From: an uncultured Blautia sp.
GTDB lineage: Bacteria > Bacillota > Clostridia > Lachnospirales > Lachnospiraceae
Direction: 5' to 3'
NCBI GenBank assembly: GCA_934408705.1
Contig: CAKRVL010000112.1
Span: 1 to 7,210 of the forward strand
Length of the DNA: 7,210 bases
Position numbers and translations under genes: made by a program. Position 1 is the first letter of the stretch. Each line of letters opens with the position of its first letter. Below the pieces are notes generated by a model. The model had not been told where the DNA came from. It did no database searches and saw only the letters and a program-made list of their open reading frames with translations. Below, piece by piece: positions 1-7,210 of the stretch.

Positions 1-1569
1 CGTGTACTGAAAATGGTAGACGGCGTTATCCTTCTGGTTGACGCTTTCGAGGGCGCTATGCCTCAGACCAAATTCGTTTTGAAAAAAGCTCTCGAGCTGG
101 ATCTGCACGTAATCGTCTGCATTAACAAAATAGACCGCCCGGAAGCAAGACCGGATGAGGTTGTTGACGAGGTTCTGGAGCTTCTTATGGACCTTGGTGC
201 TTCCGATGAACAGCTTGACTGTCCATTCCTCTATGCTTCTGCAAAAACAGGACACGCAGTTCTGGATCTGAAGGATACACCAGAGAACATGGAGCCTCTG
301 TTTGAGGCAATTCTGAAATATATCCCGGCTCCGGTTGGCGATCCAGATGCTGACACACAGGTACTGATCAGCACAATTGATTACAATGAATATGTTGGAC
401 GTATCGGCGTTGGAAAAGTAGAAAACGGAACTATTGCAGTGAATCAGGAGCTTACTCTTCTGAACCATCACGATTCCGATAAAAAGCAGAAAGTTAAGAT
501 CAGCAAGCTTTACGAATTTGACGGCTTGAATAAAATTGAAGTAAAAGAAGCAACTATCGGATCAATTGTTGCAATTTCCGGTATTGCTGACATTCATATT
601 GGAGATACTCTTTGCGGTGGAGATAATCCGGAGGCAATTCCATTCCAGAAGATTTCCGAGCCTACTATTGCCATGAACTTCCTGGTAAATGACAGCCCGC
701 TTGCAGGTCAGGAGGGTAAATACATCACCTCCCGTCATCTCCGTGACAGACTTTACAAAGAGCTGAACACAGATGTCAGCCTTCGTGTAGAAGATACTGA
801 GACAACTGAGTGCTTTAAGGTTTCCGGACGTGGAGAGCTTCATCTTTCCGTTCTTATTGAGAATATGAGACGTGAAGGCTATGAGTTTGCAGTCAGCAAG
901 CCAGAGGTACTTTACAAAATTGACGAGCGTGGCAAAAAATTAGAGCCAATGGAAATCGCTTACATTGATGTTCCGGAAGAATTTTCCGGTACAGTCATCC
1001 AGATGCTCAGCGAGCGTAAGGGTGAACTGCAGGGAATGAGCACAGCAAGTGACGGTTCTGTACGTCTCGAATTCCACATTCCTTCCCGTGGACTTATTGG
1101 TTTCCGTGGAAACTTCATGACTTCCACTAAGGGAACTGGTATTATCAATACAATTTTTGACGGATATTCTCCATATAAGGGAGATTTCCAGTATCGTAAA
1201 CAGGGCTCCCTGATTGCCTTCGAGGGCGGCGAGGCTGTTACTTACGGTCTGTATGCAGCTCAGGAACGTGGAACCTTATTTATCGGAGCCGGTGCAAAGG
1301 TTTACAGCGGTATGGTTATCGGCCAGAATGGTAAGGCCGAGGATATCGAGCTGAATGTGTGCAAGACCAAACATCTGACCAATACTCGTTCCTCTTCTGC
1401 CGATGAGGCGCTGAAGCTGACTCCACCAAGAATTCTCAGCCTTGAGCAGGCGATTGAATTCATCGATACAGATGAGCTTCTGGAGGTTACACCGAGCAGC
1501 CTTCGTATCCGTAAGAAAATTCTGGATTCCCGTGACAGAAAGAGAGCTTCCATTAAGAAAAACGCATAA
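1..1569 (+). CDS. typA: Ribosome-associated GTPase TypA/BipA, 5'-truncated by the window edge
   Basis: The frame is open from base 1 and gives 522 codons of a protein usually near 610 residues, so about 90 N-terminal residues with the G1, G2 and G3 (DTPGH) motifs lie outside the window. The first bases encode RVLKMVDGVILLVDAFEG, the stretch that normally follows G3. G4 is NKID (124-135) and G5 is ASAK (235-246). A translation-factor beta-barrel follows (about 340-640), then an EF-G domain III-like part (about 650-920) containing SGRGELHLSVLIE, a domain V-like part (about 930-1180) containing SRGLIGFRGNF, and the BipA-specific C-terminal domain with the KTKHLTNTRSSSADEAL signature. The family is a cytoplasmic GTPase that binds the 70S ribosome and aids 50S assembly and stress or cold adaptation. 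It is the only + strand gene here, ends in TAA just before a terminator, and shows no frameshift or missing motif in the visible part. The ATG at 13 is internal, not the start. Confidence 0.97.
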   Translation, partial: RVLKMVDGVILLVDAFEGAMPQTKFVLKKALELDLHVIVCINKIDRPEARPDEVVDEVLELLMDLGASDEQLDCPFLYASAKTGHAVLDLKDTPENMEPLFEAILKYIPAPVGDPDADTQVLISTIDYNEYVGRIGVGKVENGTIAVNQELTLLNHHDSDKKQKVKISKLYEFDGLNKIEVKEATIGSIVAISGIADIHIGDTLCGGDNPEAIPFQKISEPTIAMNFLVNDSPLAGQEGKYITSRHLRDRLYKELNTDVSLRVEDTETTECFKVSGRGELHLSVLIENMRREGYEFAVSKPEVLYKIDERGKKLEPMEIAYIDVPEEFSGTVIQMLSERKGELQGMSTASDGSVRLEFHIPSRGLIGFRGNFMTSTKGTGIINTIFDGYSPYKGDFQYRKQGSLIAFEGGEAVTYGLYAAQERGTLFIGAGAKVYSGMVIGQNGKAEDIELNVCKTKHLTNTRSSSADEALKLTPPRILSLEQAIEFIDTDELLEVTPSSLRIRKKILDSRDRKRASIKKNA

Positions 1570-1572
1570 TAT

Positions 1573-1620
1573 AACAGAGCAGGTACATCTTTTATTAAGA
1601 TATATCTGCTCTGTTTTTTT
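1573..1620 (+). terminator. Intrinsic terminator of typA, possibly bidirectional
   Basis: An 18-bp stem pairs 1574-1591 with 1597-1614 (one G-U wobble, one C-A mismatch) around a TTATT loop; an A-T pair at 1573/1615 can extend it. It is followed by a run of seven T ending at 1620. It begins four bases after the typA stop, so it is a textbook Rho-independent terminator. Read on the - strand, the same hairpin follows the glycosyltransferase stop and is trailed only by TTATATTA, a weaker U-tract, so termination from that side is plausible but less certain. The T-run overlaps the stop codon of the convergent gene (1619-1621). Confidence 0.92.
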
Positions 1621-2329
1621 ACAGTTCTTTTTTTAATTTATAGAAGTCCTTCACAGCCTTCCGGCCAATTTTCACAATTTTCTTCACATTAATGGTATTA
1701 GTTCCACCTTGTCTTGGCTTAAAGCTGATATCGATGAATTTTACCTTTTCTTTATAATGAACGAAGTATGTGGTAAACATAATGTTTGGAATGTTAAAAT
1801 CCTCTGGAAGCTTGTCAATATATTTCTCTACCAGACTTGCCTTCATCAGACGATAAGGTGCATTTGCATCGGAAACCTTTACCCCGAAAATCATTCGCAG
1901 TAAAAAGCACACCACATTCTCCACAAACTTTCTGGATTTTCCATCCCCACGGACGGAACGATTACCGATTACCGCATCGTAGCGTCCCCGCTGATTCCAG
2001 AAAGGTTCAAATTCATCCGGGTTAGTCTGTCCGTCTGAATCAGTCTGGAAAATGTAATCAGCCTTCTGCCTGATAGCATAGCGATAACCATAAAGTACAG
2101 TAGGTCCATGACCTCCATTTGGTTTATCCAGTGGAACCAGAAGAGGTCTTGAAGCTGTACATTTCTGAAGAATTTCATAAGTATTATCCTTACTTCCGTC
2201 ATTAATGATCACCAGCCTGGATTTTCCCTCATCATTATGCTGCTCCACGATCGGATACCACTGATCAATGGTTTTCTCAATATTCTCAGATTCATTATAC
2301 GCTGGAATTACGATATATAAACTGGACAT
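1619..2329 (-). CDS. Family 2 glycosyltransferase, DPM1-like (GT-A fold)
   Basis: A 236-residue protein. The N-terminal nucleotide-binding half carries VIPAYNE (7-13), NDGS with D44, and the metal-binding DxD-type motif DSDG (97-100). The second half has the conserved RSVRGDGKSRK and DANAPYRLMK blocks and a basic FKPRQGGTN segment (203-210), the pattern of dolichyl- or undecaprenyl-phosphate sugar synthase-like GT2 enzymes. Such enzymes move a sugar from a nucleotide sugar to a lipid phosphate or glycan acceptor at the inner face of the membrane. No transmembrane helix is visible, so it is probably soluble or peripheral; the length fits a catalytic domain alone. The start is ATG at 2329, with AGGAG six bases upstream (2336-2340). 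It is 139 nt downstream of the aminotransferase stop, with no clear promoter between them. Donor and acceptor cannot be read from the sequence; no cell-envelope genes adjoin it. Confidence 0.9.
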   Translation of the reverse strand: MSSLYIVIPAYNESENIEKTIDQWYPIVEQHNDEGKSRLVIINDGSKDNTYEILQKCTASRPLLVPLDKPNGGHGPTVLYGYRYAIRQKADYIFQTDSDGQTNPDEFEPFWNQRGRYDAVIGNRSVRGDGKSRKFVENVVCFLLRMIFGVKVSDANAPYRLMKASLVEKYIDKLPEDFNIPNIMFTTYFVHYKEKVKFIDISFKPRQGGTNTINVKKIVKIGRKAVKDFYKLKKEL

Positions 2330-2344
2330 AACTTTCTCCTTTTA

Positions 2345-2514
2345 CTTGATTCAGGTCAAGCGGATATTCCAGGTCCGCTTCGCTACTTGCTCATAACCGA
2401 ATGCTGCTTCGCAGCTTATCAGGAGTGGCTTACACCACTCCTAATACAAGCAAGTCCCAACCCACTGCTTATTGCTTTACGCAACCCCAGCAGGAGACTT
2501 GCTTGATTCGGTTA
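2345..2514 (-). repeat. Compact multi-hairpin element (four-way junction plus side hairpin), unknown family
   Basis: Perfect complementary arms, in + coordinates: P1 2394-2402 with 2506-2514 (9 bp); P2 2403-2407 with 2411-2415 (5 bp, triloop); P3 2421-2428 with 2435-2442 (8 bp, 6-nt loop); P4 2447-2456 with 2496-2505 (10 bp), continued inward by 2465-2469/2489-2493 and 2472-2475/2481-2484. P2 and P4 abut P1 with no unpaired base; linkers of 5 and 4 nt separate P2-P3 and P3-P4. A side hairpin pairs 2358-2364 with 2374-2380. The octamer CTTGATTC occurs at 2345-2352 and again at 2502-2509. The element covers the last 14 or so codons of the aminotransferase gene and most of the spacer to the next gene. 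No stem is followed by a T-run, so it is not an intrinsic terminator. It may be a dispersed palindromic repeat or a structured RNA within the - strand transcript; the sequence alone does not decide which. Confidence 0.7.
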
Positions 2515-3692
2515 AATTCCTCAGCCAGCTTTTTAAACTGAGGCAAAGAATTCACAATTGTCTCATAAGATACACAATAAGCCAGTCTCACATATCCCGG
2601 GCAAGCAAAGGAGCTTCCCGGAACCATGAGAATATTGTATTTCTTACCAGCCTCACAAAAAGCTTTTTCATCTGCAACGGGTGATTTCACAAACAAATAG
2701 AAAGCGCCCTGCGGCTTAATACATTCGAAGCCAATCTCCTTCAGTCCATTGTAAAGGGCCAGACGATTCTTATCATAAGCTGCCACATCCACTTCTGCAT
2801 CCACGCATCTGGCAATAACCTTCTGGAGCAGAGACGGCGCGTTAACACAGCCAATAGTACGGTTTGCAATAGCCGCTGCACTGATCAGCTCCTCGCTTCC
2901 ATCCGCTTCGTCCGGAATCACCAGATATCCTATACGCTCTCCTGGAAGAGAAAGGGATTTACTATAGGAATAGCCTACGATCGTATTTGCATAATATTTG
3001 GTCAGGTATGGTACCTGTACCCCGTCATAGGCCAGCTCTCTGTACGGCTCATCGGAAATCAGATAAATAACTGTGCCAAATTCCTTCTGCTTGGCTTCCA
3101 GAATTGCTGCAAGTTTCTTGATTGTTTCTTCTGAATATACAACTCCAGTAGGGTTATGTGGCGTATTCACGATAACAGCACGTGTCTTAGGAGTGATTTT
3201 CTCTTTAAATTCTTCCAGATTCGGCTGAAATGTGTCAGTATCCGGTGAGATTTCCACAAGTCTGCCGTCATAGTTACGCACATATGCACCATACTCCAGG
3301 AAATACGGTGCAAAAACTATCACCTCTTCCCCGGGATTCAGTATTGTCTTAAATGCCACGTTAAGACCGCTGGCAGCGCCTACTGTCATGATCAGATTTT
3401 TCGCAGCAAAGGAAGTGCCAAATCTGCGGTTTAAAGACTCTGCAATTGTCTGTCGCACATCTTCAAATCCGGCATTGCTCATATATCCGTGAAGAACTGT
3501 AGGCTCCTCTTCATTTACCAGATCAATAATTGCCTGCCGCACACAATCCGGTGCCGGAACGCTTGGATTTCCAAGGCTGAAATCAAATACATTCTCCGGT
3601 CCGTAAATAGCACGAAGCCGATTTCCCTCTTCAAACATCATGCGGATTGCAGAATTATTCTTTACATAAGGTTTCATTTTTTCTGCTATCAT
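2469..3692 (-). CDS. PLP-dependent class I/II aminotransferase with unusual C-terminal tail
   Basis: A 407-residue fold-type I aminotransferase of the aspartate-aminotransferase superfamily. Visible active-site features: the NPTG motif with N180; SDEPY with D214 (pairs with the pyridine nitrogen) and Y217; the Schiff-base lysine K245 in SYSKSLSLPGERIGY; R253 near the PLP phosphate; and R369 in YVRL, equivalent to the arginine that binds the substrate carboxylate. It would swap an amino group between an amino acid and a 2-oxo acid in the cytoplasm; the preferred substrate cannot be read. The start is ATG at 3692, with AGGAG (3702-3706) nine bases upstream. It lies 35 nt after the symporter stop, so the two are probably co-transcribed, which suggests use of the imported amino acid. 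Oddity: after LAEEF the protein continues NRIKQVSCWGCVKQ, encoded inside the palindromic element at 2345-2514. Relatives usually end close to LAEEF, so the tail looks acquired. Confidence 0.94.
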   Translation of the reverse strand: MIAEKMKPYVKNNSAIRMMFEEGNRLRAIYGPENVFDFSLGNPSVPAPDCVRQAIIDLVNEEEPTVLHGYMSNAGFEDVRQTIAESLNRRFGTSFAAKNLIMTVGAASGLNVAFKTILNPGEEVIVFAPYFLEYGAYVRNYDGRLVEISPDTDTFQPNLEEFKEKITPKTRAVIVNTPHNPTGVVYSEETIKKLAAILEAKQKEFGTVIYLISDEPYRELAYDGVQVPYLTKYYANTIVGYSYSKSLSLPGERIGYLVIPDEADGSEELISAAAIANRTIGCVNAPSLLQKVIARCVDAEVDVAAYDKNRLALYNGLKEIGFECIKPQGAFYLFVKSPVADEKAFCEAGKKYNILMVPGSSFACPGYVRLAYCVSYETIVNSLPQFKKLAEEFNRIKQVSCWGCVKQ

Positions 3693-3727
3693 TCTGGGTC
3701 ACTCCTCTTTGCTTACTTCTTATACTT

Positions 3728-5197
3728 CTAATGCTTTGTCTTTTTCTTCCCGAAAATAATCCATCCCACAAGTCCCAGCACCAGCAGACTTACAACCATC
3801 CACGCAGCCAGAACAACCGGTCCCTTCGGGCTAAACATATCATAATACCCTTTCAGGTAAATTACAACCACAATAGCCGGAATTACATACAACATATACT
3901 TCTGAACATTTGCAGGAAACTTCAGACCCTCACCGGTGTCAGCCTCTTTAATAAAGCCCTTCCAGCCCCAGCCATATTTTGACACACAGAACATCACAAA
4001 TACTACAGAACCCAGTGGAAGAATATTATTTGATACAATAAAATCCTCCAGATCCATAATATTAGTTCCTGCTCCAAGCGGCTGGATACCGGACAATACG
4101 TTGAAGCCCAGTACAGCAGGCAGTGAAAGAAGAATCATGGCAACCATATTTACAACCACAGCCTTCCCTCGCTTCCAGCCCTTTCTATCCATAGAGTAGG
4201 ACAAAATGTTCTCAAACACTGCGATTACCGTCGACAAAGATGCAAAGGACATGAACAGGAAAAACAACGCTCCCCACAATCTTCCCCCTGCCATCTGATT
4301 AAATACATTAGGCAAAGTGATAAATATCAGTCCCGGTCCGGCTCCTGGCTCCACACCAAATGAGAAGCACGCAGGAATGATAATCAGTCCGGCCATCAGT
4401 GCTACAAAGGTATCCAGCACTGTAATGTGAATGGATTCTCCCAGAAGAGATCTGTCCTTTCCAAGATAGCTTCCGAAAATGGTCATGGATCCGGCACCAA
4501 TACTCAGTGTAAAAAATGCCTGGGATAATGCTCCAAAGATCACGTTTCCAATTCCGATCTCAGTCATAGCTGAAAAATCCGGTACCAGATAAAATTTCAC
4601 GCCCTTCATCGCTCCATCAAGAGTAAGGGAATGAACTGCCAGGACAACGATCAGTGCCAGAAGGCACAGCATCATTACTTTCGTAATTTTCTCCAAGCCC
4701 CGCTGTACACCTAAGGAGCATACTCCGAAGGATAAAACCACCACAATAACCATCCATAAAGTCATTGTACCTGCTGACTTTTGCATTCCTGTAAAATAAT
4801 CTGCCACCTGGACAGAATCCTTGCCGGCAAGCTTCCCAGCAGCCATTGCATAGCAGTAATAAAGCATCCATCCGGCTACCATAGTATAAAACATCATCAA
4901 TACATAATTGGAAACCATACTCATATAACTGAAATTATGGAAATTAGCGCCTTCCGGCTCCAGATCATGAAATGCTCTTGCCGTGCTTTTACGGCTTGCA
5001 CGTCCTACAGCAAATTCACAGACCAGTACCGGCAGTCCCAATAACACCAGAAATACCAGATAGATCAGAATGAATGCAGCTCCACCATACTTTCCGGCCA
5101 TATATGGAAACTTCCACACATTTCCTAAGCCAATGGCACATCCTGCGGATACCAGAATAAATCCCATCCGCGATCCAAATGTTTCTCGTTCTTTCAA
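3728..5197 (-). CDS. Sodium:amino-acid symporter, NSS/SNF family (LeuT/MhsT-like)
   Basis: Numbered from the preferred TTG start at 5197, this is 489 residues with about 12 hydrophobic segments (roughly 12-35, 41-64, 91-121, 145-164, 171-191, 215-243, 257-282, 306-334, 345-365, 383-405, 433-449, 459-482). TM1 holds the family signature SAGCAIGLGNVWKFPY with N26, the LeuT N27 equivalent at the Na1 site. The unwound TM6 has FFTLSIG (T230, S232); TM7 has D262; TM8 has FASLST, whose A319, S322 and T323 match the LeuT Na2 ligands. It is therefore probably a Na+-coupled amino-acid importer; substrate unresolved. Start choice: the TTG has AAGGGGGA five bases upstream and gives the usual short N-terminus before ERETFGSRMGF. 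An in-frame ATG at 5242 would add 15 residues but has no Shine-Dalgarno site and sits at the foot of a hairpin. It has its own promoter and is followed 35 nt later by the aminotransferase. Confidence 0.94.
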   Translation of the reverse strand: MKERETFGSRMGFILVSAGCAIGLGNVWKFPYMAGKYGGAAFILIYLVFLVLLGLPVLVCEFAVGRASRKSTARAFHDLEPEGANFHNFSYMSMVSNYVLMMFYTMVAGWMLYYCYAMAAGKLAGKDSVQVADYFTGMQKSAGTMTLWMVIVVVLSFGVCSLGVQRGLEKITKVMMLCLLALIVVLAVHSLTLDGAMKGVKFYLVPDFSAMTEIGIGNVIFGALSQAFFTLSIGAGSMTIFGSYLGKDRSLLGESIHITVLDTFVALMAGLIIIPACFSFGVEPGAGPGLIFITLPNVFNQMAGGRLWGALFFLFMSFASLSTVIAVFENILSYSMDRKGWKRGKAVVVNMVAMILLSLPAVLGFNVLSGIQPLGAGTNIMDLEDFIVSNNILPLGSVVFVMFCVSKYGWGWKGFIKEADTGEGLKFPANVQKYMLYVIPAIVVVIYLKGYYDMFSPKGPVVLAAWMVVSLLVLGLVGWIIFGKKKTKH

Positions 5198-5201
5198 AAC
5201 G

Positions 5202-5209
5202 TCCCCCTT
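5202..5209 (-). promoter_or_regulatory. Ribosome binding site for the TTG start of the symporter
   Basis: On the - strand the bases read AAGGGGGA, five nt before TTG at 5197. The competing ATG at 5242 is preceded by GGTCCTTTTT, which has no ribosome-binding match. This site decides the start. Confidence 0.65.
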
Positions 5210-5242
5210 ATATTCTGTTTCATTTTTTCGGACAACAAACAT

Positions 5243-5271
5243 AAAAAGGACCGGTTAAAGCCAGCCCTTTT
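5243..5271 (-). terminator. Terminator-like hairpin in the symporter leader, downstream of atpC
   Basis: On the - strand AAAAGGGCTGG (5271-5261) pairs with CCGGTCCTTTT (5254-5244) through 11 bp with two G-U wobbles and a CTTTAA loop, and is followed by a T-rich stretch running into ATG at 5242. An outer 6-bp pairing, 5277-5282 with 5230-5235, can enclose it. It is the only terminator-shaped structure between atpC and the symporter, yet it lies downstream of the symporter promoter. It could therefore end atp transcripts, attenuate symporter transcripts, or cap the 5' end of the symporter mRNA. No competing antiterminator pairing was found by eye. Confidence 0.55.
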
Positions 5272-5291
5272 CATTATTGTCCCGATATCTT

Positions 5292-5320
5292 ATTGTAACG
5301 CGCCTACTCTATTATGTCAA
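5292..5320 (-). promoter_or_regulatory. Sigma-A promoter for the symporter-aminotransferase unit
   Basis: On the - strand the -35 box is a perfect TTGACA (5320-5315), then a 17-nt spacer and the -10 box TACAAT (5297-5292), one mismatch from TATAAT. Transcription would start near 5285, leaving about 88 nt of leader before the TTG start or 43 nt before the ATG. It lies 56 nt past the atpC stop, which separates the symporter from the atp operon. Confidence 0.82.
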
Positions 5321-5375
5321 CGCTTTTATGTGGTGGGAATTTGACGTTTTAAAGTGACGCCAAACTTCGTCCTGC

Positions 5376-5777
5376 TCAGCTTTTCACACTAAGTCTCACC
5401 AGTGCCCTCTGCAGCTTGGCTTCCACGATCTTGTACTCTTTATCAGAAAGACCACCCTTGGCCAGTTTTTCCTGAGCGCGCTCTTTGGCTCTTCCGGCAC
5501 GATCTGCATCAATATCCTCTTGCCATTCCCAGGTGGTTGCAAGAAGACTGCAGTGACCGTCCATTACTGTGAGCATACCGCCAATGCAGGCTGCACTGCG
5601 GCTGGTGCCATCCTCCAGTATCACATGGGCCTCACCCATTCCAAGGGCAGTACAGAAATTACAGTGGCCTGCAAGAATCGCCAGATCACCGGTAATACTA
5701 CGGCACACAATACGCTGCACCTCTCCCTCAAAAAGCAGGCCGTCGGGGGTACCGATTCTAAGGGGAAATGTCCTCAT
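5376..5777 (-). CDS. atpC: F1F0 ATP synthase epsilon subunit
   Basis: A 133-residue protein, a normal length for bacterial epsilon. The N-terminal beta-sandwich (about 1-85) has the family layout FPLRIGTPDGLLFEGEVQRIV followed by GDLAILAGH, the equivalent of the usual GDLGILPGH. The C-terminal helical hairpin (about 88-130) has the typical Ala/Arg/Lys-rich sequence ADRAGRAKERAQEKLA. Epsilon sits in the central stalk with gamma, couples rotation to catalysis and inhibits ATP hydrolysis through its C-terminal helices. The start is ATG at 5777; its GGAGG (5784-5788) lies six bases upstream and abuts the atpD stop, so translation is probably coupled. The gene closes the atp operon in the usual D-C order. 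Unusual for epsilon are five cysteines, including a HCNFC pair in the loop at 38-42; a role is not established. Confidence 0.95.
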   Translation of the reverse strand: MRTFPLRIGTPDGLLFEGEVQRIVCRSITGDLAILAGHCNFCTALGMGEAHVILEDGTSRSAACIGGMLTVMDGHCSLLATTWEWQEDIDADRAGRAKERAQEKLAKGGLSDKEYKIVEAKLQRALVRLSVKS

Positions 5778-5783
5778 AGGCAG

Positions 5784-5789
5784 CCTCCT

Positions 5790-5792
<3 letters not shown>
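5784..5792 (-). promoter_or_regulatory. atpC ribosome binding site fused to the atpD stop codon
   Basis: On the - strand TAAAGGAGG combines the atpD TAA (5792-5790) with the atpC Shine-Dalgarno sequence. This arrangement favours handover of ribosomes from beta to epsilon. Confidence 0.85.
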
Positions 5793-7193
<1,401 letters not shown>

Positions 7194-7210
7194 TTAGCAG
7201 TCTCCTTATA

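Noticed and set aside
562..1553. Several short - strand open frames antisense to typA
   Set aside because: Wholly inside conserved typA coding sequence, with no recognisable product.
2421..2442. The 8-bp GC-rich hairpin P3 as an intrinsic terminator of the aminotransferase transcript
   Set aside because: Neither strand has a T-run after the stem (GATAAG on one side, AATAC on the other).
2394..2514. The cloverleaf-like junction as a tRNA or tmRNA
   Set aside because: Arm lengths do not fit, there is no T-loop GTTCRA motif, no anticodon arm geometry and no CCA-ready acceptor, and part of it is coding sequence.
3770..3795. CAAGTCCCA-like match at the symporter gene end resembling part of the palindromic element
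   Set aside because: Only about nine bases are shared and no surrounding stems are present; chance similarity.
3647..3982. 111-codon open frame on the + strand over the aminotransferase-symporter junction
   Set aside because: Low-complexity shadow of hydrophobic codons on the opposite strand; no independent evidence of coding.
5340..5364. A hairpin (5340-5347 with 5357-5364) just after atpC as the atp operon terminator
   Set aside because: The stem is 8 bp with a wobble and a 9-nt AT-rich loop, and is followed by TTCCCACC rather than a T-run; too weak to call.

Overview
The window looks like an ordinary chromosomal segment of a mid-GC Firmicute. Strong purine-rich Shine-Dalgarno sites, a consensus sigma-A promoter and protein sequences of clostridial character point to a gut Clostridium-like organism, perhaps Lachnospiraceae. 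That placement is inference; no rRNA or other taxonomic marker is present.

Layout: from the left edge, the 3' six-sevenths of typA (ribosome-associated GTPase TypA/BipA) runs on the + strand and ends in a strong intrinsic terminator. Everything else is on the - strand and converges on typA. Read from the right edge in the direction of transcription, the - strand carries atpD and atpC (F1 ATP synthase beta and epsilon, the usual end of an atp operon); a short intergenic region with a consensus promoter and a terminator-like leader hairpin; a sodium:amino-acid symporter of the NSS/SNF family; a class I/II PLP aminotransferase 35 nt behind it; and a DPM1-like family 2 glycosyltransferase whose stop codon touches the typA terminator. 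No coding gap exceeds about 170 bases.

How the genes relate: atpD and atpC form one translationally coupled unit. The transporter and aminotransferase very probably form a second transcript, pairing Na+-driven amino-acid uptake with transamination. The glycosyltransferase may be read through from that transcript, because no promoter is visible in front of it.

The most unusual part is 2345-2514. The 3' end of the aminotransferase gene and the spacer before the glycosyltransferase fold on paper into a compact four-way junction: a perfect 9-bp closing stem with three perfect hairpin stems of 5, 8 and 10 bp, two of them abutting the closing stem with no unpaired base. The element supplies the last 14 or so codons of the aminotransferase, giving it an odd Cys/Trp-containing tail. 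It looks like an inserted palindromic repeat or a structured RNA, and I do not recognise its family. The second point of interest is the transporter leader, where a promoter, a terminator-like hairpin and a probable TTG start with its own Shine-Dalgarno site suggest that the most upstream ATG is not the real start.
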